Positions 13,001-26,045 of a DNA stretch of 64,000 bases are shown in pieces. The DNA is from Boswellia sacra (taxonomy: Eukaryota; Streptophyta; Magnoliopsida; Sapindales; Burseraceae). The position numbers and the translations under genes are program-made. How positions within the stretch are numbered: the first letter of the stretch is position 1; each line of letters starts with the position of its first letter. The DNA lies in the NCBI GenBank assembly GCA_013180625.2, contig SNVD02012289.1, positions 496,001 to 560,000 of the forward strand, read 5' to 3'. A model generated the notes under the pieces. That model did no database searches, had not been told where the DNA came from, and saw only the letters and a program-made list of their open reading frames with translations.

Positions 13001-14584
13001 TGCCACAGACATGGATGTATCTGGCTGTCCCAATTATATTATATGCCTGTGAACGCTTGATTCGAGCATTCAGGTCTGGCTATAAAACAGCGAGGATTCT
13101 AAAGGTAACATTGATCTACTTTTCTTAGGTTAAGAGTTCATAATTTATCGTTGTAAAAGGAGCAAATTAATGAATAATCTTTCATCTTCATTATTTAGGT
13201 TGCTGTCTATCCTGGAAATGTTCTGGCCCTGCACATGTCCAAGCCTCAGGGATTCAAGTATACTAGTGGACAGTATATATTTGTAAACTGTGCAGAAGTG
13301 TCTCCATTCCAATGGTAATTTTAAGACTTAGCTATTTTACTAATAATTTTTTTTCACGAGAAGAATACAAATGGCAATGGCTTTAACAATGTATCTCTGC
13401 ACAGGCACCCTTTCTCCATAACTTCGGCTCCTGGAGATGACTATCTGAGCATCCATATTCGTACCTTGGGTGACTGGACAGCACAACTCAAAGCCATTTT
13501 CTCCAAGGTACTTTACTTCCCGCAGAATCTCATGAATTTCATTCAGGTCTGCTTAATTAATAACAAAAATTTTAATGATGCCTTTGATCTCTGTTAAATA
13601 TAGGTCTGCCAGCCTCCATCAGTCAATCAAAGTGGCCTTCTAAGAGCAGATGTTGGACAAGGAGATAACAAACCTAGGTAAATTTCTTTCTGGTTCTTGC
13701 CAATTTCCTCCTTGATTGCATGCACAATGTTACTAACTAATTTCCATGCATATTACCAGGTTGCCAAAACTCTTAATCGATGGCCCATATGGAGCTCCAG
13801 CACAGGACTACAAGAAATATGATGTCCTCCTCCTGGTTGGCCTTGGCATCGGTGCCACCCCACTAATCAGCATAGTCAAAGATGTGCTTAACAACATTAA
13901 GCAACAAAAAGAAATGGAAGAAGGAACACTAGAGAGTGGAACAGCAAAGAACAATAAGAGAAAACCTTTTGCAACTAAACGAGCTTACTTCTACTGGGTC
14001 ACCCGCGAGCAAGGGTCATTTGAGTGGTTCAGGGGTGTGATGAACGAGGTTGCAGAGTTTGATAAAGATGGGGTGATTGAGCTTCACAATTACTGCACTA
14101 GTGTGTATGAAGAAGGAGATGCAAGATCAGCTCTAATCACTATGCTTCAATCACTCCACCATGCCAAAAATGGTGTTGATATTGTTTCAGGCACTCGTGT
14201 CAAAACACATTTTGCTAGGCCAAATTGGCGCACTGTTTTCAAGCACGTAGCCATCAAACACACTGATGAGAGAGTTGGTAAGTAGTCCCTTAATCATGAT
14301 TTAACATTTGTTGATTAACTTACAGTAATCTTGGGATATACTTTGATTACGGAAGCATGGAACATGCTCTTCTTTTTGAGTTATTAAAGTTGGATTAATG
14401 ATTAAAGTGATCATCTTTCCTTTTATGCATGAATTATGAGTTAAAGCTAATAATGATTTTTGCTTTTGTTACAGGAGTGTTTTACTGTGGTGCCCCTGGA
14501 TTGACTGGAGAGTTAAGGCGGCTATCTCAAGACTTTTCTCGGAAAACTACAACTAAATTTGATTTTCATAAAGAGAACTTTTGA
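10099..14584 (+). CDS. RBOH: Respiratory burst oxidase homologue (NADPH oxidase), 12 coding exons
   Basis: Plasma-membrane oxidase that passes electrons from cytosolic NADPH through FAD and two haems to apoplastic oxygen, making superoxide for defence, hormone and growth signalling. Exons: 10099-10612, 10714-10873, 11605-11653, 11769-11882, 11987-12415, 12501-12887, 13009-13104, 13199-13314, 13405-13507, 13604-13677, 13760-14277 and 14475-14584, giving 889 residues. The Ser-rich N-terminus is followed by a canonical EF-hand loop at 227-238 ([12 protein letters not shown]) and a weaker second one at 271-282 ([12 protein letters not shown]). The transmembrane ferric reductase core follows ([16 protein letters not shown] helix, HSHH-type segment WYSHHLF). 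The FAD/NADPH half carries [15 protein letters not shown] (689-694), [11 protein letters not shown] and the terminal VFYCGAPGL with final ENF. Exon 4 uses a GTCAAC donor. Calcium control through the EF-hands and phosphorylation of the N-terminus is family knowledge. The paralogue letter is not assigned. Confidence 0.96.
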
Positions 14585-16144
14585 ATTTGTCTCCAGTGCT
14601 TCTTTTCATATTTTTAATTCTTTAAATGTAATATATAATTTATGTTCACTTCCAAGTAAAAAAATGTGTAGTGTCTCGATTTGAATGCTTCCTTAATTCT
14701 GTGAACTTTACTTTTAGTTATAAAGTAATGGCTACTGTACTTCAATATTAAGCAAGCGTTTATGAGAAATAAAAAATCAATTTTAACCATGTTATATATT
14801 ATTTCATTGATTGTAAACAATTATTGGGAGGGAAAAATATCATCTAAATGAGAAATTTGCCAAGATAGTTGAAAAGAAGAACATAAAAGTTAAGTTTCGT
14901 ACATACAAGTCAAATGAAACAATGAGATCTGAAAGACAAAGGTTATCTTACAAATTAATTATGAAAACTCAATTATACAAACTGACGTGATATAATATGA
15001 TTTAATAAATAAATGTAGTGATTTGATAAATATATATTTTTAATAAATGATGTTAATTAACATGAGTGATGTTACAATCATATAAGGTTGCTAAATCAGT
15101 TTATATGTATGAGTTACTGACGTGATATAATATGATTTAATAAATAAATACAGTAATTTGATAAATATATATTTATAATAAATGACATTAATTAACATTG
15201 ATGATGTGGCGATCATATAAGGTTATCAAATCAATTTGTATATGTGAATTTGTATAAATAATTTGTATGAGTAGTATTCTTCGATTCCAAAACTAAGTTC
15301 CACGCAGAAGCTTTCAATCAAGTTAGGAGAACGAAGGAAACATCTATAGGCTGATGGGCTTTTTCAGAAGCGACTATAAATATAAAGGCATCTTCAGACA
15401 AGAATCATAAATTTATGTGGTCATTTATCAATTAAAGCATATATAAGGGTTGTTGGAGCGTTAAGATGGACCACCATTTTGCAATTAATAAAGAGTAACT
15501 TTATTCCCATAGTATTATAGTAATGAAATTCTTACCACAACGCAAAATACCCACTTCAGCAAATCGCCTCACTCATACTAATGTATGGCCAACAGAAAAT
15601 CAACTTCTTAATGATCCTTTTAAAATCTATTAATAGTTGGTGACAAGATTAGAAAAGATAAACTAAATTAAGACACATTTTTCGCTATATTAGTTGGAAA
15701 ACATATACTTACACCTTAATATTACAATAAAGTTGTTGATTCTGCATAATTAAAACAAAGTGACTATAAGCTTAGCTAGCAAAAAGGAATGAAGCAAAAA
15801 GCATCAATGCTAAATTTATAGGTGTCCATCACAAGAAAGCAGAGACTTTAAAACCTTATATAATTCATAATAATAATAACAATAATAAAGTAAGGTACAG
15901 TTGCCACCCAAGCGAGCACCAAATCCCAGGCCCTACAAGCCTTGCCCTACTTGATTTTTTTCCTCTCTCTTCAAGCTTTCATTTCATTTCTTCTTCTTTA
16001 TCTATCTATATATATATATATCTCTCTCTCTGCGGGCCTTGCAGTTTACTTCTTACGCAGTCCAATTTTCAACACACCCTTGACCCCTTTCTGCAAATTC
16101 TCTCTATTTTATACGCCAATTTTCTCTTTTAAAACCTTCTCCTG
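14585..16144 (+). other. Intergenic region with a doubled repeat and the HIPP promoter
   Basis: After the RBOH 3' flank lies a two-copy repeat (14975-15282, listed separately). The rest is AT-rich. Near 16005-16032 a TATA-like tract followed by 'ctctctctct' sits about 115-140 bp before the HIPP start codon and is the likely core promoter with a pyrimidine patch. Confidence 0.5.
14975..15282. repeat. Tandemly doubled MITE-like repeat (same family as 29373-29584)
   Basis: Two copies offset by 135 bp share 'gacgtgatataatatgattt', 'gataaatatatat' and a 'ttaattaacat' block, starting near 14984 and 15119. The same core, with 'gacgtggcataatg' and 'gataaatatatat', recurs at 29434-29560, where both ends are intact. 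Here the right terminus (tttgtataaataatttgtat, from 15249) is visible but the left one is not clear. The copies probably arose by duplication inside one inserted element. Confidence 0.65.
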
Positions 16145-17689
16145 ATGGTAACGGCGGCTGCAACAGAAGCTAAAGACAAAGAAGGAGAAGAAACTCAAGA
16201 ACATCTCAAGTGTAAGGTATAAAGCATGGTCTTTCTTCAACACCTAAATTCCTCTAACTCTATATATTTTTTTAATCATTTTTTCTTACTTTTTTTTCTC
16301 TGTTTTGCAGAAATGGGTACTCAGAGTTTCCATTCACTGTGAAGGTTGCAAACGAAAAGTCAAGAAAATCCTAACAAACATTGATGGTATCTACCCACTA
16401 ACTCAAATTTTTTCTTTTTTAGTGAGTTGTCAGTAGGTAGACCTTTAAAGTTTCTACATTTTTAAATATTTTTCATGTTGGTGTTGTTCATTCCTTTATT
16501 GATTCACTCTTCTAAGTTATCACTCATCTTATAATAAATAGTTTTTATTCTATTTCAGCCTCAATCTCAAAGTTTGTCAATTTTTCTTCATCTAGGTTCT
16601 CTTCATTCTCTTCCAATATTTACTTCGTAAACTTCCCTTCTCAGGTTACATGTTATTTCAAAACTCTCTTCTATCATTTCAGCTTTGTTTGATCCTAAAT
16701 ATTATAGTCTCTCATCTGGGTTATTTGTCCTTCGTCCTTTTTTATTTTCTTCAAGTTCCCCATTTCTCTGTACCTGTTTTTGCAACTTTGCTTGTGATTT
16801 TGCAGGCGTTTATGCCACGAATATTGATTTGAGGCAGCACAAAGTCATAGTAACAGGAGACGTGGATGCAGAAACTTTGATCAGGAAACTGGAAAAGAAT
16901 GGTAAGCATGCGGAGTTGTGGCCTGAAAAAGCTGAACAAAAGGAGAAGAAGAGCAAAGCAAAAAGCAAAGAGAAACAACAAAGCGACCAAGAAGGCAATG
17001 AAGAAGGTAAAGAAGAGAAGGAGACAGTGAAGATTGAAGTAGCGGGTCAAGACTCCTCTAAAAGCAGTGAAAACGGTGGCAGTAGTATTAAAAATAATAT
17101 TGATAGTGTTCATGTTATCAAAGTTAACAATGAGGGTGGTGCAGCCGGTAAAACAAGTGTGCAAATTAAGGAGACAAAGCCTGAGGTGAAGCAGAGTGTG
17201 ACCTTTGCAGCCGGTAGCCAGTCTCCGGTGGCTGACAGGAAAGTTGGTGAAAGTGAAGGGCCTGCTGAAAAAAGTGGTGGAGGCAAAAAGAAGAAAAAGA
17301 AGAACAAAGGGCATCACAATAATAGTAATGCAGCGGGAGAAACTTCTGGTGATGCACCATCAGACACTGGATTACCCAATTATGGGCCTGGACCTCATGG
17401 TCAAGGCCCATTTCCAACTTCAGCCAGTTACAGCCCTCCACATCATCATGGGTATCAATATCCACCTCTTCACCATGCAACTCCAGTGTATGCTGTTAGC
17501 TACAACACAGCGCACCCGAGCTATACCACATCGTATTGTGCTTCACCAGCAGTGCATTCATACGCATACATGCATCCAGGGATGGCAACTGAACCTCCAT
17601 CGTCAGATTATGACTCGTACCCATCACAGCCGTCCGATTCTTTCGAGATTTTCAGTGACGAAAACCCAAATGCATGTTCAATCATGTGA
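16145..17689 (+). CDS. HIPP: HIPP: heavy-metal-associated isoprenylated plant protein, 3 exons
   Basis: Predicted metallochaperone or metal-binding signalling protein, membrane-anchored by a lipid. Exons 16145-16216, 16311-16386 and 16806-17689 give 343 residues. The HMA domain occupies about 25-88 and carries the metal-binding CxxC as HCEGC (Cys34 and Cys37), followed by KRKVKKIL and [17 protein letters not shown] long Lys/Glu-rich low-complexity middle with a KKKKKKNKG basic run comes next, then a His/Pro/Tyr-rich tail ([11 protein letters not shown]). The protein ends in CSIM, a CaaX farnesylation box, as the family requires. The HMA domain is split by introns as is usual for HIPPs. The KHAELWPE sequence after the HMA fits the subgroup with a single HMA and a long disordered tail. 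Metal specificity cannot be read from sequence. Confidence 0.93.
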
Positions 17690-20600
17690 TGAACGTTTGA
17701 GTGAAAGGACAATGTATTGAAAAAATGTTGAACTTATACCACTTGTATGTATAAGTATATGGACTTTTGAGGATGATTTTGTAATGCATCTGTAGATATG
17801 AAAAGAAGATTGTAGTTTAAGTTAGTTTAAAATAACTAAGGCTTTACAGGCCTTGAGAGACTTTAGTGAATGGTGGTGGAGGCCTTGTGAGACTTTAGTT
17901 AATGTTGGTGTTTATGTTTAGCTTTATTTTAGTAGCCTTTTACCATTTTAGGGTTGGTGTAAAAAGTTGTAGTGTTGGCCTTCTTGTAATGCTTAGTTGT
18001 TTGTAGGCGCTTTGCTTATCTCTACTTCGAATTGGGAAAGTAGTTTGGCAATTAGATCGTTAGATATCGTGGTTAATGTTACATCGACACGTTCTAGGCC
18101 TACTCGGAATGAAAGCTGAAATGGGTCCAAGAGACTGCAAGATTTGGTATACGTGTGTCAAAGATTTAGTGGCTTAAAGTATAGAGGAAATCGAATTTTG
18201 GCCAATTGAAAGTTGTTTCGAACAGGCCTATTTGGCCATGTGTCAGGTTCATATAAGCTTAAGATCTTAATGACTTTTGTAATGCTTTGATATTTCTTCT
18301 CTTGGTCGCATCGCTTGATTGCCAGTAGGACCCTTGAACACTTTCTTACGTGTAAAGAGTTATTTAATGGGGAATTGTGAGAGATTAATTACAAGTTAGG
18401 AGTATGTCTAAAGGAGATCCAGATTTTCATGTGGCAAGATTAATTTACAAAGTGTATGAAGTCCTCGTTTCTGTTCTGTATCGCTTTGAAAATGCTTTGT
18501 AGCAAATTCTAGTCAAAGCAATTAATAGTTTAATACCTTGTAAATCTTAGCTAGTTCTCTCTCTCTTATTGTGCTAGGGTTGAAGTAGAGCTCTGAGCCT
18601 CTGGCAAGTTTTAGTTTTCTTTTGAAAAGAAGTCACTTTCTTTCATTAAAACTAACTTTGAAGTGTGTGATCACTGTCTTCTTTATCAGAGCTTGCTTTG
18701 TTTTAATTTCTTTCCACTCATTCGTCTTTTTAGTTTTTTTATGCAGCAATGTTGGCAGGCAGCTAGCTAGCCTGAACCTCCCCACCTCCCACTTTGTTAT
18801 TTAAGGCAAGTTGGCACGGTTTTATAGTGTATTTAGTAGGCCTTTTCCTTCTTTTCAAGCTACCTCAACCTCCAACCTTCTCTCTGGAATTGAAAAGGGG
18901 TCCATAAATGAGGCCAATAATGCATGTGGATGATATGGTCAGTAGCAGAATTAATGCAAAATTCAATTCAACTTCTATTTAATTTGACTGTTCTTGGTCT
19001 ACCGCTTTGCTTGTTGCTCTATATCTAATGACAAAAGAGTGTTTTTGCCCCAAATACCACTATGATCATTTGACCTATACACACCTAAAGTATTCTTCTT
19101 CATGATGCATATATTTTGGCTTTATAAGTGGATTGCATCAGGGTCATTGTTCTATCATGCATGTGATGATTTTAAATCAATGCAACATTATTTGGAATAA
19201 AAGTTATGGGTTTTGCTACAGTACATACAAGTTTTGTATATTCATTAGAAGACCCAAAAAATTGTATAGTTGCATTGTTACCCTTCTTAAAAATCAGTTG
19301 AGTTCAATAGGGTTTAGGATTTTATGGGTCCTGCAGATTAGCACACCTCTTTTAGAAGGGTATTATTCCCCTTTCATAAATCTTGAAACGAATATATGGG
19401 CTCAACTTTTTTCCACCACTTCGATCAGAAGATGAAAAAAATAAAAACTAAAGCCACGAATGAGTCCCTTTGTAATTATCCTTTCCATACTCTAGAAAGC
19501 TCTTCCTTTGGTTTTATTCCACCACTAGAACAGAAGCTCATTTGACAAATGACATTCCAAGCTTGATAGCCCCAAGAACCTTTGTTGTTTTATTCTGATT
19601 CTTGACTGAGGTGTCCATTTACAATATTTTAAAGTCTAATCATGAATCAAATTTAAAATATGCTTATAGATGTTCATTCAGCCAGCAACTATGCTTATTG
19701 GGAAAGAAATCGTTGAATGGATATCTTAGGTCCTTGTTTGCGAGGAGCAATTTGCTATTCTCATGCTAATCCGTGACAACAAAGGTCATGTATGAACTCA
19801 ATAATAATAGCAAGCTGAAGTTGTCTTCAATTTTTGCTTAGGGTCCCCATAGAAGAAAGAAAAAAAGGAACAAGTGACATCACAATAGATAAAAAGGGAA
19901 GATGAGGTTTGTTAGAGTGTTGGTACACATGAAATGAAAGTGATTCTTGAGAATCTTGATCCAGAAGAAAATGCATCTCAGGTTATGTTGACTCAATCTA
20001 TGTCAATTTAAATCACAAATTGCATGCTTCTGTTGATCATATTTTGAGCAGTTGGAACCTGATTCCCTCAATCCCAACACATCTTCAATAACAAGCCTCA
20101 CAATTCTCTGGAAATCTCAGGAGTTTTGTATAGTATAGCCACTTGAGGCCTGTATAAACAAGATGAGAAGACAGTGGTAAATAATCAAACCAAAGCAGAA
20201 AAATATTAACGATGTAATGCCATAATTATGAGGAATATGATAATGGGTATAATCATCATAAATACAATGATGCAATCACTTCTGCCGTCGGCCTAATTGC
20301 GACCTAACTATTTGGCTCTGGGAAAGATTAATACCTAAAAGAATTTTACTTTCACTAAAGGCTAAAGGATTCTAAACACAATGTCGCGCTGACAGGGAAC
20401 TCGACCATTAAAAGTTGCAGAAAATTTGTATTGAGCCACCTGCCCAATTGAAAATAAAATTTGGGTAGTTAATAACAACCCACTTGCATGATCCAAAAAG
20501 AGAGTCTAGCCCTCGGGTAAACACCTACTTCAATGTTAGTTCAGTTTTTCAAACTTAATTTTAAATCTCAAACACATTGGAAACATTACAACTACAAATG

Positions 20601-22225
20601 AATCCATTTAACATTTTATTTATTTATGAGGACAAAACATTAAGGTTAGTGCCAGATTCAACGATGATGACAAATAAATTATCATAAATGTAGTTTATTT
20701 CGTCATGAGTTGTTAACGTGTTAATGTTTTATTTTTATTTTTATTTTTTATCAACAGTTTGCACAGAATTGTAACATCAACAAGCATCTATAAGAAACTT
20801 GTTTGGCTAGTAAGAATATGGAGGAAAAGAAACTGGGATATGGGTATTCATTCTTCACTCTTTCTCTAGTAAGTCATCTACTGTAATAAACCAATAAAAT
20901 AAGATTGTCTAGTTTAGTGTTAGTTCCTCATTGAAAACTCGATGCAGATTACCTTTTTTCCTTTGTAAAACCCGAGTTCGTTGAATCGTTGATTGATACG
21001 TACAAACGCCTCAATTAATAGTAAATTAGTGCAATACGGCATTAACAAATTACAGCCTCGTCAGATGTGAGATGAATGCCTAGCAGTCCTAGTAGGGCTA
21101 GGTACAGCAAAACCAGAGTGTGTGCGGGCATATGAAATGCTTTCGGCTATCAAATAACATCACCACTGCAAACAGAGAAGAGAAACATCACCTAAGTTCT
21201 TACTTCTGATGGAAAACCTGCAATGTACGTTGAAAATGAAATCGGTTACGTGCATGGTGATTGTCCTTTTAAGATATAAGTGAAATTTTAACTAGCCAAC
21301 ATAAAGACAAAAGAGAACACACACAAAGGATCCACGAGCAATCCCCTAGCTACGAAATATAAGTGAAATTTTAACTAGCCAACATAAAGACAAAAGAGAA
21401 CACACACAAGGGATCTACGAGCACTCCCCTAGCTCTGAAATAAAGCATGGTCCAGTTAATTAAGTGTCGAAGCTGTGTGCATTACTTTGCAAGGTAAAGC
21501 CAAATACAAGGAAAATTTGCCATAATTCCAGCGAGGCAATGAAAATAGTGTGCTCTTCAGAAAATCATTGGCCAAACGTTATCGTATTCGAAGCCTAAAC
21601 TAGCCGTTTTTTTTTTTTTTTTTGACGCTCTTCTACTTATTTTTGTTTGTTAACTTTTTTTTTTTTGGGTTCACGAATCGATTTACCACTCGCGAGCCCA
21701 TAATGGTTTCATTATACAAACAAATTGATTCTAATCGTTGCCCAACAATTGCCAACTCCTCCACCTCCCCCTCTTACAGAAGCTTTAGCTTCAAAAACAC
21801 AAACCCAGCCCATACAACCTTCCAGCCAGCAATTTCAATCAAAAAGGTCTTTGCCGCTTCGAGTTGGCAAATACTGGACACTCCCCAACCTCTTCATATG
21901 TATGGCTTTCCACTGGTAGTGTGAATGCTATATAAAGCACAATAATAACAAATGCTTTAGCGAAAACATACTAAGCCCGAATACCCATCCAATACCCTTT
22001 CTCTTGATAAGCATGTCCAACCACTAATGAATTGATCATGATATAAAAGTAACAGTAGAATCTTAACGCCAGAAAATCTCAAAACTTGCGATCACAAAAG
22101 CAATTCTTAGGTTTAATCTAGAACAACAACAAACTTTAACCTGGTCCACAAAAATAAACCGGAAATAACAATCATCCCTATCACATTAAACTGTTTAAGA
22201 AGCACATAAACCACCCTAATAGCAC
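17690..22225. other. 4.5-kb intergenic region between HIPP and eS21
   Basis: AT-rich DNA containing the HIPP 3' flank at its left and the 3' flank of the minus-strand eS21 gene at its right. The only clear structure is an 83-bp tandem duplication at 21276-21441. Open frames near 18622, 19133 and 21622 show no domain, no splice partners and an unusual composition, and were not called. Confidence 0.5.
21276..21441. repeat. 83-bp tandem duplication
   Basis: Two adjacent copies begin 'ataagtgaaattttaactag' at 21276 and 21359, an offset of exactly 83 bp. They continue through 'acaaaagagaacacacacaa', then differ only at scattered bases (ggatccacgag versus ggatctacgag; gcaatcccct versus gcactcccct). 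The near identity indicates a recent slippage or unequal-exchange event. Confidence 0.9.
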
Positions 22226-23492
<1,267 letters not shown>

Positions 23493-23661
23493 CTTGTCCG
23501 GTTGTGTCGATTGCTCGAAAAAATTGATCTGAAAATCACCTGCTACAAAAACAAGCTCTATTCTATCAAGCCGACTAACTATATTGATTACTGACAAACC
23601 TTAAAAAGCTAACGGAAAGATTGTTTAATCGATAATAGATAGAGAAACCTAGAGAGAGTAC

Positions 23662-23753
23662 CTGTAGGACGAGATACTGCAATTGCGAAGCGCTGAGGAG
23701 ACCGACAGAAACTCTCTTTGCAGGTTTATATATGTCTCACACCAAAACCCTAA
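23662..23753 (-). promoter_or_regulatory. eS21 promoter/leader with a telo-box
   Basis: AAACCCTAA, the plant telo-box typical of ribosomal protein and other translation genes, is at 23745-23753 (read on the plus strand). A TATA-like 'atatataaac' on the minus strand lies near 23723-23733. The first leader exon probably ends at 23662, followed by a minus-strand GTACTC donor. The layout suits coordinated expression with other ribosomal protein genes; that is inference. Confidence 0.6.
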
Positions 23754-25036
23754 TCGCCCCAATGGATGAGAATGCCCCCACGTTCGACTAATTGCTAACG
23801 TCAAGGTTGAATCGGGCCGGGGCGTGGTCGGGGGCCCAATTTGAAAATTATCCCAACCCTCATCCCCACCTGCACATAATAATTTTATTTTTTTATTGAA
23901 TTATATCTTAGAATTTTTCTCACCACCACTGTAATCATAAATATTCAATTTTTCAACATTCAACTAACTTCACTTTAAAATTTGAAAATAGAGGAATGTT
24001 GTTTGTTTTATAATTAATCTACTAATCCAATTAATCTAAAATTTTACAAAGACATTGGAAACACTTTTATTTTTAAGCATGTCAAATCTCAAAATGTTTT
24101 AAATAATAGAGATATTTCAAAAAATTTATATTTTGGAGTCTATGAGTTATGTCAAAAGCTTTCATAACTAACCTCTCTTCTTTTGTAAGTACATAAAATT
24201 TTTCCACTTAAGTCATAAAATTACAAAAGTTTCCAGGATTATATTAGTCTAAAGAGAAACAAATCTACCAAATTTCATAATTTTTTAAAAATCTCTAGGT
24301 AGGCCAAATAAGTTTCATAAAACTAATCACCTACAAGAAATTGATAATTCCATAATTGTATGATTTCAAAAATTCATAAAAAATAAAATCTCAACGTTTT
24401 TCAATAAAAAATCTAAACGAACACTTGAAATGTTTATTTCAATATATATAAATTTGAAAAGCAAAAACAAAGTAAAATTATTACATAAATTTTCGTAATC
24501 CTCTATCATCCTTTATAAATAGGGCTCATGTCTATAAATTTGAGATCTTCAACCATTTTTTTTTTTTAAGATTGGGCTAGGTCGAGCTAAGGAACACAAT
24601 CCCCATCCCGATTTAATTTTGGGAGAAATCGTCATCCTCTTATCCACCTCAAACCAGGGGAAAATTGTCATCCTCGTCCACACCCCAATTCGGTGTGTAC
24701 CATGATGACTATTAGTTTGACTAATTATTTTAGTTTATAGGAGAATCTTAATCATTGTTTTTTAACTATATTAATTATAGTCAATAACTCATTCATCTCA
24801 TTATTTGATTTTAAATTTAATCATGTTAACCAATTTCGTTTAGATAATTCATGAGTTAATAGTTTAATTGAGATTTAACAATCTTTAAATGACGAGTTCA
24901 CGATACTGATAAGTAAATAAATAAAAATATGTGTGTGTTTTCCAAGGTTTCTATAATTTATAATGAAAATAGCTTTAATGGGCTTTATCATGATGAAAAG
25001 TTATTTTCAAATAAAGTTTCAACCTTAGATAGGAGC
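23754..25036. other. AT-rich intergenic DNA with two G/C-rich relic patches
   Basis: A patch at about 23810-23870 ('gggccggggcgtggtcgggg') and another at about 24595-24700 ('caatccccatcccgattt', 'gtcatcctcgtccacacccc') resemble the G-rich interiors of the hAT elements elsewhere in the window. They could be the two ends of one decayed element, but I could not match inverted termini or a target duplication. Nothing coding is visible. Confidence 0.35.
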
Positions 25037-26045
25037 TAGGGATGGGGGCGCCATGGAGGCTATCCCCGTTCCTCACCCATTATTCAATCTAATATCCATT
25101 TCCTATGTTTTTTAGAGCGAAACGGGGATACAGGGAATCTTCATGTAGGAAATACTTTTTCTTGTCTCACTCCAACCCACCTTACCCTACTCCTCATGCT
25201 AACATTTTTTATATAATTAAACTTAAAATTTTAATAAAATATCATAACATTTTATTTTTAGACAATAATACAAATTTATGTTTTTTCAATAATCAATATA
25301 TTAAATGTGAATTAAAATAGTATTTTTAAGTTTATTTATTTTTTATATATAATAGTTTACTGTAAGAAAATAAAAATAATAATAAGTTTTATGTTTTTAT
25401 ATAATGGTAAGGCATTGGTCAAGTGTGGGGTAGGGAGTAGTAAACCCATCCCTATCCCATCACAATGCAGGTATTAAAATTTTATTTCATCCTCATCTAG
25501 GGATGGCAAAAAAACCCGGGTAATCCGGGTACCCGGATTTTCCCCAGAAAATCCGGGTGAAGAAAACCCGGATTATCCGGGTATGAAATCCGGGTGCGGG
25601 GGAATCGTAAGAAAAAAAAATCCGGGTGCGGTGCGGGTGCGGTATTGCCAATAAACCCCGCACCCGCACCGCACCCGCATAATTCTTAAAAAAATTAAGA
25701 AAAAAATAGGAAAAAATCCGGGGAAATCCGGTTTTTTCCGGGTGAAGACAAAAATAGAAAAAAAATCCGGGGAAATCCGGGTTTTTTTCCGGGTGCGGTG
25801 CGGGTGCGGGTGCGGTAATATCAAAACCCGCAAATACCCGCACCCGGAAAAACCCGAAAAAAACCGGGTTTTTCCGGGGACCGGGGATAAGATACAAAAT
25901 CCGGGTGCGGGTGCGGAAACGCAAAACCCGCACCCGCACCCGGATTTTGCCATCCCTATCCTCATCCCATCTCCACCCCAATGGAGGCGGATCTCTAAGC
26001 CTACAGTACATTTTGTCACTCCCAATGGGAGTGGGTGGACTTTTA
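25037..26045. repeat. Older G-rich repeat region that hosts the 25498-25958 element
   Basis: The sequence 'tagggatgggggcgccatgg' at 25037 looks like a hAT-type left end. Patches of 'cccatccctatcccatcac' (near 25445) and 'cccatctccaccccaatgg' (near 25966) flank the younger insertion. The central part is AT-rich. No matching right terminus or target duplication is visible, so this is only a probable decayed relative. Confidence 0.35.
25498..25958. mobile_element. Non-autonomous hAT-like element with a CCGGGTGCGG interior
   Basis: A 14-bp perfect terminal inverted repeat (TAGGGATGGCAAAA at 25498, TTTTGCCATCCCTA ending at 25958) is flanked by an exact 8-bp duplication TCCTCATC at 25490-25497 and 25959-25966. 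The 461-bp interior has no transposase and is built from 'tccggg' and 'gggtgcgg' units in direct and inverted order, so both strands are open in several frames and encode Arg-Val or Pro-Gly low-complexity peptides. It lies inside an older GGGGAT-rich stretch (25037-25500 and 25959-26045). Confidence 0.9.

Noticed and set aside
14984..15246. CRISPR-like spaced repeats
   Set aside because: Only two copies with diverged sequence and no uniform spacers; part of a MITE-like element in a plant nuclear genome.
16751..17480. Several antisense and shifted frames inside HIPP exon 3
   Set aside because: Shadows of the Lys/Glu- and His/Pro-rich coding frame; no independent signals.
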